Shown: piece after piece, positions 7,861 through 16,292 of the stretch | Layout of the letters: the number at the start of each line of letters is the position of its first letter | Position numbering within the stretch: position 1 is the stretch's first letter | Assembly (NCBI GenBank): GCA_023241745.1 | Contig: JALQCY010000005.1 | Location: forward strand, 247,612-311,611 | Source: Isoptericola peretonis | GTDB lineage: Bacteria > Actinomycetota > Actinomycetes > Actinomycetales > Cellulomonadaceae | Length of the DNA: 64,000 bases | Direction: 5' to 3' | Made by a program: the position numbers and the translations under genes | Notes under the pieces: generated by a model | Databases searched by the model: none | Told to the model about the DNA's origin: nothing | What the model saw: the letters and a program-made list of their open reading frames with translations, nothing else

Positions 7861-8834
7861 CAGAAGATCCCCTGCTGGTTGAAGCGCTTGGCGAGCCAGT
7901 TGGTGCCGAAGATCAGCACCAGGCCGACGATCGCCTTCGACAGGCCCACGGCGGTGGAGTACGAGTACGCGCCCTGCTGGATGCCGGTGAAGTACACGTA
8001 GGTGTCGAAGACGTCCGCGACGGTGCGGTTGAGCGCGTTGGACATGAGGTAGATCTGCTCGAACCCGGTGTTGAGGATCTCCCCGGTCTGCAGGATCAGC
8101 ATCACGATGATCGTGGGGCGGATCGCGGGCAGCGTGATGTGCCAGGTGCGCTGCCAGCGGCCCGCGCCGTCGATGACCGCGGCCTCGTACTGCTCCTGGT
8201 CCACGCTGGCCAGTGCCGCGAGGAAGATGATCGTGCCCCACCCGGTGGACTTCCAGATGGTCTGGAGCAGGATCAACGGACGGAACCAGTCCGGGTCGGC
8301 GAGGTAGTTCGTCTCCGTCCCCGTGAACCCGTCGAGGAAGCTCGACAGCGGGCCGGTGCCGATCGCGAACAGCAGCGCCGTCAACGACACCACCACGGTC
8401 CACGACAGGAAGTGCGGGATGTACACCAGCGTCTGCACGGTGCGCTTGAGCACCGACAGCCGCACCTCGTTCAGCAGCAGCGCCAGCACGATCGTCAGCG
8501 GGAACGCGACGAACAGGCTCAGCCCGGCGAGGATCAGCGTGTTGCCCAGCAGCCGCGGGAAGTCGGGGTTGGAGAAGAACTCCTGGAAGTGGTGGAACCC
8601 CACCCACTCCGACCCCTGGATCCCGAGGAACGGCACGTAGTTCTTGAACGCGATCTGCGCGCCCCACATCGGCCAGATGCGGAACAGCAGGAAGTACAGG
8701 ATCCCCGGCAGCATCATCAGCAGCAGCCAGCGGAACCGCACGACCTTGGCCCACCGGCGGCGCGGGCGCCGCACCGCGGCCGGGGCGGGGGGCGCCGGCG
8801 TGCCGGCACGCTCGACGTCGACGACAGCGGTCAT
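7860..8834 (-). CDS. Carbohydrate ABC transporter permease, LplB type
   Basis: A 324-residue permease with a first hydrophobic helix beginning FRWLLLMMLPGILYFLLF, family-typical text FLSWTVVVSLTALLF, and the EAA-type loop YEAAVIDGAGRWQRTWHITL. It is the N-side partner of the LplC-like subunit. The start at 8834 is chosen because GGAGG lies eight bases upstream; a longer frame exists but lacks a ribosome site. It lies between the binding protein (106-base gap) and the LplC gene (one-base overlap), giving the usual order of binding protein and two permeases. Confidence 0.9.
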   Translation of the reverse strand: MTAVVDVERAGTPAPPAPAAVRRPRRRWAKVVRFRWLLLMMLPGILYFLLFRIWPMWGAQIAFKNYVPFLGIQGSEWVGFHHFQEFFSNPDFPRLLGNTLILAGLSLFVAFPLTIVLALLLNEVRLSVLKRTVQTLVYIPHFLSWTVVVSLTALLFAIGTGPLSSFLDGFTGTETNYLADPDWFRPLILLQTIWKSTGWGTIIFLAALASVDQEQYEAAVIDGAGRWQRTWHITLPAIRPTIIVMLILQTGEILNTGFEQIYLMSNALNRTVADVFDTYVYFTGIQQGAYSYSTAVGLSKAIVGLVLIFGTNWLAKRFNQQGIF

Positions 8835-8940
8835 CGCAGCCTCCATCTCGAACAGGGCGCGGGGCCGGGCAGCATGGACCCGAGGGTCGGCAGGCCCGCA
8901 CGGACAGGGCACGCCGGCCCGGCCCCGCGTCGGAAGGTGA

Positions 8941-10485
8941 TCAGCCGAGCTGGCCGTAGAGCTCGTTCATCTCGGCCGTCACGGCGTCGCCGCCGCTGGA
9001 CTTCCACTGCGCGATCGCCGCGTCGAGGCCGGCCTCGTCGATCTGCCCGCTGATGTACTGGATGCGGGCGTCGGCGATGACCTGGTCGAGCTGCACGCCG
9101 TTGGTCATGTACGTCTCGGACACGAGCGCCGCGCCCGGGTTGAACGCCGCCTTCTCCAGGTCCTTCGCCTGCAGCTCCAGTCGCTCGTTCTCGAGCTCCT
9201 CGTCGTACGCCGTCTCCGGCTTGGGCTTGTACGCCTCGTAGCCGGCCACGTTCGTGCCGATCTGCGCCCACGAGCCCGAGACCAGGTCGGTGTAGTCCTG
9301 CTTCGACTTGTCGAAGACGGCGTGCTCGCCGTCCACCGTGAAGTTGTCGCCCTCGATGCCGTTGTTCTCGAGGATCTGGGCGTCCTTCGAGGCCAGCTTG
9401 TCGAGCGCCGTCAGGACCTGCTTCAGCTGGTCCTCGGTCTGCACCGACGCCTTGGGCACGGCGAGGAAGCCGCTGTAGCCCGGGGTCGGGAGCGCGAAGT
9501 CGCCGTTCGGGCCCGCGATGTTGCCCTGCAGGGCGACGAACTGGTCGTACGTCTTCGGGTCCTTCTCCTTGAACAGGCCGGCGAGCTGCGACGCCCGGGA
9601 CTGGACGTCGATGATGATGCCGCCCTTGCCGTTGAGGAAGGGCTCGTTCCACTGGGTGGAGCCGTCCATCGTGGCGTAGTCCTTGTTGACGTAGCCGTTC
9701 TGGATGAGCTCCTTCTCGTAGTCCAGCGCCTGCTTCCACTCGGGCGTGGTGAACGACGGGACCAGCTCGCCGCCCTCGTCCTTCCACACGTTGCCCGCGC
9801 CGAACCACGTCTCGATGGCGTCGTACGGGCTGCCCGTGCCGATCGACGCGCCCCAGGCGGGGATGATCATCCCGTAGGTGTCGTCCTTGCCGTTGCCGTC
9901 GGGGTCGTCCTCGGTGAACGCCTTCGCCAGCGCCATGAGCTCGTCGGTGTCGGTCGGCTCCTCCAGGCCGAGGTTCTTCAGCCAGTCCTTGCGGATGGTG
10001 ATGGAGGTGCGCACGACGTCACGCGCCCGGTAGACGCCGTAGACGGTGCCGTTGACGCTCGCGGCCTGCTGGACCTCGGGGTTCTCGGTCACCAGGTTCG
10101 GGTAGTCGCCCGAGGCCAGGTGCTCCGTGAGGTCCCAGAACCCGCCGGCCTCGGCCGTCTGCACGAAGCCCTGGCTCTTCTGCTGGATCACCATGACGTC
10201 CGGGATCTCGTCGCCGGCGAGCACCACGTTGGTGCGGTCGCCGTACTCGGCGTTGGGCACCCAATGCATGTCGAGGTCCAGGCCGGCGAGCTCCGCGAGC
10301 TTCGCCCCCACCGGGTCGTCGTCCTCGGGCGGCGTCGTCGAGAAGTACGGGGCCATGATCGACAGCGAGTCGAGCGCCTCCCCGCCGTCGCCGCCGCTGT
10401 CGCCGGAGCCGCCGCTGCTGCAGGCCGCGAGCGCGAGGCTCCCCGCCGCGAGCAGGGCCAGGGGTGCCAGCCGTCGTGTGCGCAT
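8941..10485 (-). CDS. LplA-type extracellular solute-binding lipoprotein
   Basis: A 514-residue lipoprotein. The N-terminus MRTRRLAPLALLAAGSLALAA is followed by Cys in an LAAC lipobox, then a Ser/Gly linker rich in D and G. The mature part resembles type-2 periplasmic binding proteins of the LplA/YtcQ group (about 500 residues, longer than MalE-like proteins), including VPNAEYGDRTNVVLAGDEIP and IRKDWLKNLGLEEPTDTDE. It should capture rhamnogalacturonan fragments outside the membrane and deliver them to the two permeases. AAAGGA lies six bases before the ATG. The gap to the LplB gene is the largest in the operon, consistent with higher expression of the binding protein. Confidence 0.9.
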   Translation of the reverse strand: MRTRRLAPLALLAAGSLALAACSSGGSGDSGGDGGEALDSLSIMAPYFSTTPPEDDDPVGAKLAELAGLDLDMHWVPNAEYGDRTNVVLAGDEIPDVMVIQQKSQGFVQTAEAGGFWDLTEHLASGDYPNLVTENPEVQQAASVNGTVYGVYRARDVVRTSITIRKDWLKNLGLEEPTDTDELMALAKAFTEDDPDGNGKDDTYGMIIPAWGASIGTGSPYDAIETWFGAGNVWKDEGGELVPSFTTPEWKQALDYEKELIQNGYVNKDYATMDGSTQWNEPFLNGKGGIIIDVQSRASQLAGLFKEKDPKTYDQFVALQGNIAGPNGDFALPTPGYSGFLAVPKASVQTEDQLKQVLTALDKLASKDAQILENNGIEGDNFTVDGEHAVFDKSKQDYTDLVSGSWAQIGTNVAGYEAYKPKPETAYDEELENERLELQAKDLEKAAFNPGAALVSETYMTNGVQLDQVIADARIQYISGQIDEAGLDAAIAQWKSSGGDAVTAEMNELYGQLG

Positions 10486-10517
10486 GGTGTTCCTTTCGTC
10501 GGAGTGCACGTCGTCGT

Positions 10518-11204
10518 TCACTCGTCGAGGGGGTCGGTCGCCGCCGGGCGATCGCTCACGTTGCGGTCGTTGGCGGCGTAGAAGGACAGGCAGAGGGCCG
10601 TGCACAGGTAGACCCACGCACCGATCGACACGACCGGCAGGAGCCCTGGCACGAACGCGGTGACGACGCCGGCCAGCGCCGTCGTCGCCGCGAGCAGGAG
10701 GGGAGCGCCGGGGAAGCGCAGCAGGAACGCCCAGGCGAGCCGGGGCACGTCGCGCCGGCGCAGGTCGTAGTGCGCGTCCATCGTCAGCGTGAGGAGGAGG
10801 TGCACCACGGCGAGACCGCCCACGACGGCGAGCGCGACGCGCAGCGTCGTGGGGGCGCCGTCGAGCGCGAGGAGGCTCGTGCCCGTGAGGGCGAGCGTCG
10901 CCAGGGCGGGCGCGGCGACGAGGTTGGCCCGGCCGAAGCCGGACACCCAGGTCGTGGCGAAGACCCGCACCGCCCGCTGGGCGTCGCCGCGCAGCCGGGT
11001 GCGTCCGACCGTGGCCGCCGCGCCGAGCGCGGGCGCGACGCCGAGGAGCACTCCCCCGGCGAGCGTCCCGGCGAGGACGAGGACGTTGAGCAGGGCGAGG
11101 AACGCCAGGGTGTCGACCCAGCCGAACCACCGCTCCAGGCGGGCGCCGTCAGGGCGCGGCACGGCGCCGGCGACGTCCGCTCGCGCGCTCCCCTGCTGTG
11201 CCAT
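10518..11204 (-). CDS. YesL-like DUF624 membrane protein
   Basis: A 228-residue membrane protein with about five hydrophobic helices and the family text ALLNVLVLAGTLAGGVLLGVAPALGAA. DUF624/YesL proteins are regularly encoded with LplABC-type importers for pectin fragments, but their biochemical role is unknown to me. As the first gene of the operon it lies 32 bases before the binding-protein gene. A clear promoter and operator are found about 80-140 bases upstream (11284-11344). The ATG at 11204 is the only start consistent with a short hydrophilic tail before the first helix. Confidence 0.8.
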   Translation of the reverse strand: MAQQGSARADVAGAVPRPDGARLERWFGWVDTLAFLALLNVLVLAGTLAGGVLLGVAPALGAAATVGRTRLRGDAQRAVRVFATTWVSGFGRANLVAAPALATLALTGTSLLALDGAPTTLRVALAVVGGLAVVHLLLTLTMDAHYDLRRRDVPRLAWAFLLRFPGAPLLLAATTALAGVVTAFVPGLLPVVSIGAWVYLCTALCLSFYAANDRNVSDRPAATDPLDE

Positions 11205-11283
11205 GGCCCCGTCTCATCTCCATCGATGTCCGGGCCGCGCGGGCCCGGTCAGCCTCCTGGGACGACGACGTCGTCACCCAGGT

Positions 11284-11302
11284 GCGGGAAAGCGATTCCC
11301 GC
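11284..11302 (-). promoter_or_regulatory. LacI-type operator of the rhamnogalacturonan operon
   Basis: GCGGGAA-AGCGA-TTCCCGC, a 7-bp inverted repeat around a five-base centre. It lies just downstream of the -10 hexamer at 11316-11321, so it covers the expected transcription start and first bases. Position and sequence fit a LacI-family repressor that blocks transcription until inducer appears. No LacI-type gene is in the window. Confidence 0.65.
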
Positions 11303-11315
11303 GTTGAATGGATTC

Positions 11316-11344
11316 ACCGTAGAGGTCGGGACTTCACCCGTCAA
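11316..11344 (-). promoter_or_regulatory. Promoter of the rhamnogalacturonan operon
   Basis: On the minus strand, TTGACG (11339-11344) and TACGGT (11316-11321) are separated by exactly 17 bases, close to the housekeeping-sigma consensus. The operator palindrome begins 14 bases further downstream. The leader to the DUF624 ATG at 11204 is about 105 bases. Confidence 0.65.
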
Positions 11345-11367
11345 CAGGTTGTCTGCATCGTTGTGCT

Positions 11368-11474
11368 CGAGGTAGTTCCGTTCGTGCCGAGGTAGTTCGA
11401 ACCCCGCGCGGTAGTCCTGGTCGGAACTACCTCGCGGAGGTTCGAACTACCTCGCGGGGGATGCCACTACCTCG
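11368..11474. repeat. Stop-embedded inverted/direct repeat array B
   Basis: Copies of CGAGGTAGTTC lie at 11368-11378 and 11388-11398 on the + strand, with a degenerate third near 11408. They lie on the - strand at 11424-11434 and 11444-11454, with a degenerate last copy at 11465-11474. The period is 20 bases and the two orientations can fold into one long hairpin. The last copy contains the TAG stop (11467-11469) of the leftward GH81 gene. The layout is the same as array A: direct copies starting at the stop codon, then inverted copies. The core shares CGAG-R-TAG with array A. It separates the GH81 operon from the pectin operon and probably ends transcription. Confidence 0.85.
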
Positions 11475-13611
11475 GCGGTCGGGACGCGTGCGCCATGAGC
11501 CAGGCCAGGAGGTACGCACGCGTGTTGCCGTCGTCGATGCGCTCCTCGGGCAGGTCGCGGGCGACGTCCAGAGCCGCCACCGCGTCGTCCGTCCCGGCGA
11601 GCGCCGCGTACATGAGCAGCTGGTCGCCGAACATGACGTCCCACGACGCGGGCTCGTCGCGCGGACCGGCGAGCGCCTCGTCGAGGTTCGACCGGACCCG
11701 ATCGGGGTCACCCCCGAGGTAGCCGGCCACGGGCTGGACGGGCAGCACCAGGATGCCGAGCATCGCGCTGGGCTCGGCGCTGAACCAGGTGGCCCAGTCG
11801 CGCTTGCCGCCCCACACCAGCGAGGTCACCTGGTGGCCGAAACCCTCGACAGCCGGGTCGCGGGTGTCGAAGTCGGTCCAGTACGCCCGCGCGGACGCCG
11901 CCTCGGCAGCGAGCATCCAGCGCGCCTGCTCCTCGAGACGGTCGTCACCGCGCGCCCGCGCCCACAGCGCCAACCCGTTCCACGCGGACACGGCCTCGGA
12001 CGCCGACTCCTGGTTGTTGCCGTCCGCGAAGGGCGCATAGCCGGACGCCCACGAGTGCCCCGCGTACGCGTCGAACACGCGCAGGGCAGGCAGGCCGCCC
12101 ACCGGACCGCCGGCGGCGACGTCCGCGGCGAGCAGGTCGACCACGGGTGCGAGGTCGGCGGCGAGCGCCGGGTCGGCGGCCGACACGACGCCCGCGGCGT
12201 AGAGGAAGTAGCCGTAGTGGAAGTGGTGGTCGTTGGCCTCCTCCGAACCGAACGCCGGTGCCTTGCCGACGACCGTGCGCAGCACCGGGTCGAGGACGAA
12301 GCAGCGCTCGGCCCGGCTCTCGCAGCCGGCCGGGTCCGCCCAGGTGCGCAACCGCTCGGCGAGGTCGGACCGCACGCGGGCCGCGACGTCGTCGAGCGCG
12401 AGCCCCTCGGCCAGGCCGAGCAGGTTCGCGTCCCGCGCGAGTGCCTTGCCCCCGTAGTAGGTGTCGGCCGGGTCCTCGAGCCTGCCCTCCGCTCGCGCCT
12501 GCGCGTCCGTCCGCACCTGGTCGGCCAGCTCGGCCCGCGCCCCGTCCGTCAGGCCGGACAGGTCGAGCGTCCCGGCCGGCTCGACGGCGGGGCTCGCCCA
12601 TGTGAGCGTCGAGGCCGTGCACACGTCGACCGTCCCGTGCACCGTGGCGTACGTGCCGAGGCCGCAGTCGGCCCCCGCGGAGTCACGCTGGTGCGGCATG
12701 CGGACGACGGCGGTGGCCCCGCTCCCCTCCGTCGCGTAGGTGAGCGCGGTGCTCACCGAGCCGCCGGAGCCGCCCGAGACCCCGTACCGCGCCGTCACGC
12801 CGGTGACCGGCGCCCGCGCCGCGTCGGCGAGCGTCGCGACGGCGTCGCCCGAGGCGTCGTCGGGCACCGGGAACCAGGCCGCCTGCTCCCCGGCCGCGAG
12901 CGTGAGGACGCGCCCGTCGTCGGACAGCCCGGCGCCGGGCGCGTCGGCGCCGCCGGGGCCGAGGAGCACGTGCTCACGGTCCAGCACCTCGGTCGTGGCC
13001 CGCCCGTCGCCGGCGGTGAACGCGGCGGTCATGGCCACGTCCTGGTCGGCCGCGGCCGTGTAACGCACGACCGGCGAGCCCTCGACGAGCAGCAGGTGGC
13101 CGAGCGCCTCCCCCGCGTCGTCACGCAGCTCGACGGTGACGGAGGCGACGTCGTAGGCCGACACCACCGCCGACGCGGCGCCCACCTCGAGGCCGACCTG
13201 CGGCTCGAACGGCCCGAGGATCGACGTGCCCGTCACCTGGACCTGCGGCAGCCCGTACGCGAAGCCGCCCGCGGTGAGGGCCACCGCGAGGGGGACCGGG
13301 AACACCGGCTGCGGGGCGTCGCCCAGCGCGAGGCTCGAGAACCAGCGGTTCGTGGGCGGTGCGAGCCCGTCCGCGAGGCGCATGGACGGCGTCGCCGCGA
13401 CCTGCTCCTCGGGCAGTACCGAGGGGTCGACGTCCGGCGCTGTCGGGCTCCCGTCCGCGGCCGGGGCGTCGGCCGGCCCCGGAGCCGGTGCCGAGGTCGG
13501 GGCGGCCTGGTCGCCGCCCAGCATCCCGCAGCCGCCGAGCATCAGGACCGCCGCCAGGGCCGTCGTCAGCACCCCCGTCGGGTGGGCCACGAACTCCCGT
13601 GCGGCCGTCAC
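11467..13611 (-). CDS. Secreted lipoprotein GH81 endo-beta-1,3-glucanase
   Basis: A 714-residue protein. Residues 1-28 form a lipoprotein signal ending LMLGGC, followed by an Ala/Pro/Asp-rich linker to about residue 65. The rest matches GH81: an N-terminal beta domain with APPTNRWFSSLALGD, then NDHHFHYGYFLYAAGV and YAPFADGNNQESASEAV, which carry the family's acidic catalytic region. It should cut internal beta-1,3-glucosidic bonds outside the membrane. The GTG start at 13611 overlaps the previous stop (GTGA). As the last gene after a GT2 synthase and a HlyD-like protein, it may process the polymer they make, as BcsZ does in cellulose operons. Its TAG stop is within repeat array B. Confidence 0.88.
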   Translation of the reverse strand: MTAAREFVAHPTGVLTTALAAVLMLGGCGMLGGDQAAPTSAPAPGPADAPAADGSPTAPDVDPSVLPEEQVAATPSMRLADGLAPPTNRWFSSLALGDAPQPVFPVPLAVALTAGGFAYGLPQVQVTGTSILGPFEPQVGLEVGAASAVVSAYDVASVTVELRDDAGEALGHLLLVEGSPVVRYTAAADQDVAMTAAFTAGDGRATTEVLDREHVLLGPGGADAPGAGLSDDGRVLTLAAGEQAAWFPVPDDASGDAVATLADAARAPVTGVTARYGVSGGSGGSVSTALTYATEGSGATAVVRMPHQRDSAGADCGLGTYATVHGTVDVCTASTLTWASPAVEPAGTLDLSGLTDGARAELADQVRTDAQARAEGRLEDPADTYYGGKALARDANLLGLAEGLALDDVAARVRSDLAERLRTWADPAGCESRAERCFVLDPVLRTVVGKAPAFGSEEANDHHFHYGYFLYAAGVVSAADPALAADLAPVVDLLAADVAAGGPVGGLPALRVFDAYAGHSWASGYAPFADGNNQESASEAVSAWNGLALWARARGDDRLEEQARWMLAAEAASARAYWTDFDTRDPAVEGFGHQVTSLVWGGKRDWATWFSAEPSAMLGILVLPVQPVAGYLGGDPDRVRSNLDEALAGPRDEPASWDVMFGDQLLMYAALAGTDDAVAALDVARDLPEERIDDGNTRAYLLAWLMAHASRPPR

Positions 13612-14339
13612 AGTCCCACCTTGCGGAGGAACGCGTCGAAGGAGGCGTCGACTCCGGCGAGCGGCCCGTCGTCGTGCAGCTCGATCACCGCCGTCACCGG
13701 CGTGCCGGACATGACGAGGCCGTGCTCCCCACCACGGACGAGGCCGTCGCTGCGCACCCGGACGGTGGCCTCGGCCTGGTTGCTGGTGTTCTGGACGGCC
13801 ACCGACGCGACCGTGCCGTCCAGCTCCGCCTGGTTCGGCAGCACCACCGTGACCGGCGCGCCGTCCCGCACCCGGGCGAAGTCGGCCGGGTCGAGCACCA
13901 GCCTGGCGTCCACGAACATCGACCCGTGCCGCTCCACGGACGCGAGCACCTCCCCCGCACGGGCGAAACCGCCCTGACCGACCGCCACGTCCGTCACCAC
14001 GCCGTCCGCCGGCGCGACGACGGTCATGGTGCCGTCGTCCGTCACCTCGTAGGCGGAGGCGTCCTCGCTGACGAGGCCGACGGCGAGGTCGTGCTGGAGC
14101 GTGAGGCTGCGCAGCACCAGCAGCGGATCGCCGGCGCGCACCTCGTCGCCCACCTCCACGAGGGCCTCGGTGACGGTGCCGGCGTAGTCGGTGCCCACGG
14201 CCAGCGTCTCGGCGGAGATCGTCGCGGTGGACGACGTGGCCTGGCCGGTGCGTCGGTTCATGACGAGGGTGAGCGCCGTGCACAGCAGCACGACGGCGAG
14301 CAACCCCACGAGGAGGCGCAGACGGGCGGTCCAGGTCAT
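13608..14339 (-). CDS. HlyD-like membrane-anchored adaptor protein
   Basis: A 243-residue protein with an N-terminal membrane helix (about residues 8-26) and a split lipoyl/biotinyl-like hairpin domain. One half is near AGTVTEALVEVGDEVRAGDPL (residues about 53-72) and the other near VVAPADGVVTDVAVGQGGFA. A beta-barrel-like region follows. This is the build of membrane-fusion adaptors and of the Alg44 periplasmic part, which partners the GT2 protein Alg8 in alginate synthesis. No PilZ domain is visible. It overlaps both neighbours by four bases, which ties it to the GT2 and GH81 genes. Likely role: guiding polysaccharide through the envelope. This is inference from fold and context. Confidence 0.72.
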   Translation of the reverse strand: MTWTARLRLLVGLLAVVLLCTALTLVMNRRTGQATSSTATISAETLAVGTDYAGTVTEALVEVGDEVRAGDPLLVLRSLTLQHDLAVGLVSEDASAYEVTDDGTMTVVAPADGVVTDVAVGQGGFARAGEVLASVERHGSMFVDARLVLDPADFARVRDGAPVTVVLPNQAELDGTVASVAVQNTSNQAEATVRVRSDGLVRGGEHGLVMSGTPVTAVIELHDDGPLAGVDASFDAFLRKVGL

Positions 14340-16012
14340 GCGACACCTCCACGGGTACGGCCGGTGACCTCGCGGACCGCCGTGACGACGAACCCCCCGA
14401 GGATCACGGTGTTCGTCACGTTCCACGCCAGCGCGAGGCTGGGGAACGGGTCGCCCCACTCCTTCCACACGCCCGCGGCGGAGGTGAGCAGGAGGAAGAC
14501 GAAGCACAGGAGCTGCGGCACCATGAAGCCGAACGGCGACTCGGCACGCCCCGCCCGGCCGGTGACGTGCCAGGCCTGTTCCTTGCTCGTCAGCGCGTTC
14601 CACAGCGCCTTCGTGTAGATCGGGAACGAGACCGACGCGAGCATCAGCACCTCCCAGCGGAACGAGCCGAGCGTGAAGAAGGCGATCGCGATCTGCATGC
14701 CGTAGAAGCCGAGGTAGTACAGCAGCCACGTGCTCCACGAGATCGACAGATTCATCGGCGTGAGGTCGAGGTAGATCTGCAGCGGCGGCACCAGGAGCAG
14801 CACGAGCGGCGCGATGCCCGCGAGGTAGTGCGTCGCGGTCACGGTGTACTGCAGGCGCTGGTCCAGCGTGAGCCGACGGCGGGGGCTCAGCGGGTTGTGG
14901 TGCAGCATGATCTCGAACCCGCCGGTCGCCCACCGCAGCTGCTGCTTGCTGTACGCCTCGACGGTCTCGGGCGTGTCACCGACGGCGAGGACGGTGGGGA
15001 TGTAGACGGTGCGCCACCCCCGTTCGTGCAGCATCAGCGACGTCCACACGTCCTCGGACTTCGAGTCGGTGTACATGCCGCCGACGTCGTCGATCGCCGT
15101 GCGGCGGAACACGACGTTGGTGCCTACGCAGAACGCCGCGTTGAACCGGTTCCGCCCCGGCTGCACGAAGCGGTAGAACACGGCCTGCATGTAGCCAGCG
15201 CCCCGCGACACGATGTTGTGCAGGTTGCCGTACGCCTGAGGCGTCTGCACGAAGGCGACGTCGTCGTCCACGAAGAACGGCACCGTCTCGACGAGCAGCT
15301 CCGGTCGGGCGACGAAGTCCGCGTCGAGGATGACGAAGAGCTCCCCCTTCGCGATCGTCAGCGCGTGGTTGACGTTCCCGGCCTTCGCTCCGTGGCTCGA
15401 CAGCCGGCGCACGTAGCGCGCACCGAGCGTGGCAGCGAGGTCTCGCACGTCGTCCGACCGGCCGTCGTCGAGCACCCAGGTGCGGTGCGACCCGCGCATC
15501 GCGACGGCCGCGCGCACCGTGCGCGCGACGGTGTCGAGGCTCTCGCCGTAGGTGGTGATGAACACGTCCACCGTCACGGGACGGTCGTGCAGGTACAGGC
15601 TCCAACGCGTGGGGTCGTCCTCAGCCTCGTCGCGGACGATCTCGGGGAGGTCGAACAGACGGTCCTGCGCGTGGTGAAAGGCGAACCCGCGCGGGTCGTA
15701 GCCGCTGGAGAGCACCGTCCACATCGCGAGGAGAGCCTGCGCGACGAGGACGGTCTCCGCCGTGATCACCATGGCGTACGGCAGCGCGTCGCCACGGTTC
15801 GCGGGATTGAGCAGGAAGACGGCGTAGGCCACGACGCCGAGCGTGGCGAGCACCATGATCAGCGCGAGCGAGGGCGAGCGGGACGCGGCGTTCTCGTCCC
15901 TCGGTGGGGCGGCGGGTCGGGGCTGCTCGACGGGCAGGCCGCGCGGCCGGGAGCGGACGTGCTCCGTACGGCGCGGGGTGACGACGAGACGGTCGAACTC
16001 GGAGACGGACAT
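14336..16012 (-). CDS. GT2 processive polysaccharide synthase (beta-glucan synthase candidate)
   Basis: A 558-residue membrane GT2 enzyme with two N-terminal helices (about 48-70 and 79-102), a cytoplasmic catalytic domain and four to five C-terminal helices. All processive-synthase motifs are present: LDDG at 180-183, DAD at 230-232, FVQTPQAY at 254-261 (like the FVQTP of BcsA), SED at 319-321 and QQLRW at 357-361. It should polymerise and secrete a beta-glycan from a UDP-sugar. The GH81 beta-1,3-glucanase in the same operon suggests a beta-1,3-glucan (curdlan-like) product rather than cellulose. It is the first gene, with GGAGG seven bases before the ATG and a good promoter about 160 bases upstream. 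Confidence 0.82.
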   Translation of the reverse strand: MSVSEFDRLVVTPRRTEHVRSRPRGLPVEQPRPAAPPRDENAASRSPSLALIMVLATLGVVAYAVFLLNPANRGDALPYAMVITAETVLVAQALLAMWTVLSSGYDPRGFAFHHAQDRLFDLPEIVRDEAEDDPTRWSLYLHDRPVTVDVFITTYGESLDTVARTVRAAVAMRGSHRTWVLDDGRSDDVRDLAATLGARYVRRLSSHGAKAGNVNHALTIAKGELFVILDADFVARPELLVETVPFFVDDDVAFVQTPQAYGNLHNIVSRGAGYMQAVFYRFVQPGRNRFNAAFCVGTNVVFRRTAIDDVGGMYTDSKSEDVWTSLMLHERGWRTVYIPTVLAVGDTPETVEAYSKQQLRWATGGFEIMLHHNPLSPRRRLTLDQRLQYTVTATHYLAGIAPLVLLLVPPLQIYLDLTPMNLSISWSTWLLYYLGFYGMQIAIAFFTLGSFRWEVLMLASVSFPIYTKALWNALTSKEQAWHVTGRAGRAESPFGFMVPQLLCFVFLLLTSAAGVWKEWGDPFPSLALAWNVTNTVILGGFVVTAVREVTGRTRGGVA

Positions 16013-16134
16013 GGCGAGTCCTCCGGGCAGGGCGCGGTCGTGCGACGGGAGCGTGGACGACGTCGTCCGTGCGACGGCGGCGTCGTGACGGTCCTGCAGA
16101 CTGCAGCGGGCGCGACGGTGGCCCTGGAACGGGT

Positions 16135-16168
16135 CGAGGTGACCCGCTCCGGAGAGCGGGCCACCTCG
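16135..16168 (-). terminator. Strong hairpin between LLM and GT2 genes (terminator or leader structure)
   Basis: A 15-bp stem (16135-16149 with 16154-16168) closes on a CGGA loop. On the + strand it has one A/C mismatch (16142/16161). On the minus strand this becomes a G-U pair, so the hairpin is perfect only in leftward RNA. No U-tract follows. It lies downstream of the leftward LLM gene but also at about +6 to +40 of the predicted GT2 operon transcript, so it may terminate one unit, structure the leader of the next, or both. Confidence 0.5.
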
Positions 16169-16180
16169 TCGTCTGTCGCG

Positions 16181-16209
16181 AATGTAGCCCCGGCGGCCCT
16201 CGGTGTCAC
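16181..16209 (-). promoter_or_regulatory. Promoter of the GT2/HlyD/GH81 operon
   Basis: On the minus strand, GTGACA (16204-16209) and TACATT (16181-16186) are 17 bases apart, a near-consensus housekeeping promoter. The predicted start is near 16174, which leaves a leader of about 160 bases before the GT2 ATG at 16012. Confidence 0.55.
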
Positions 16210-16292
16210 GGGTGCGGCGTGGGTGATTCCAGCCAGTGAGACCGTGGCCTCGGCCGACTGTCGCCGCAGGTCACAGCCCTGAGGGCGTCTCG

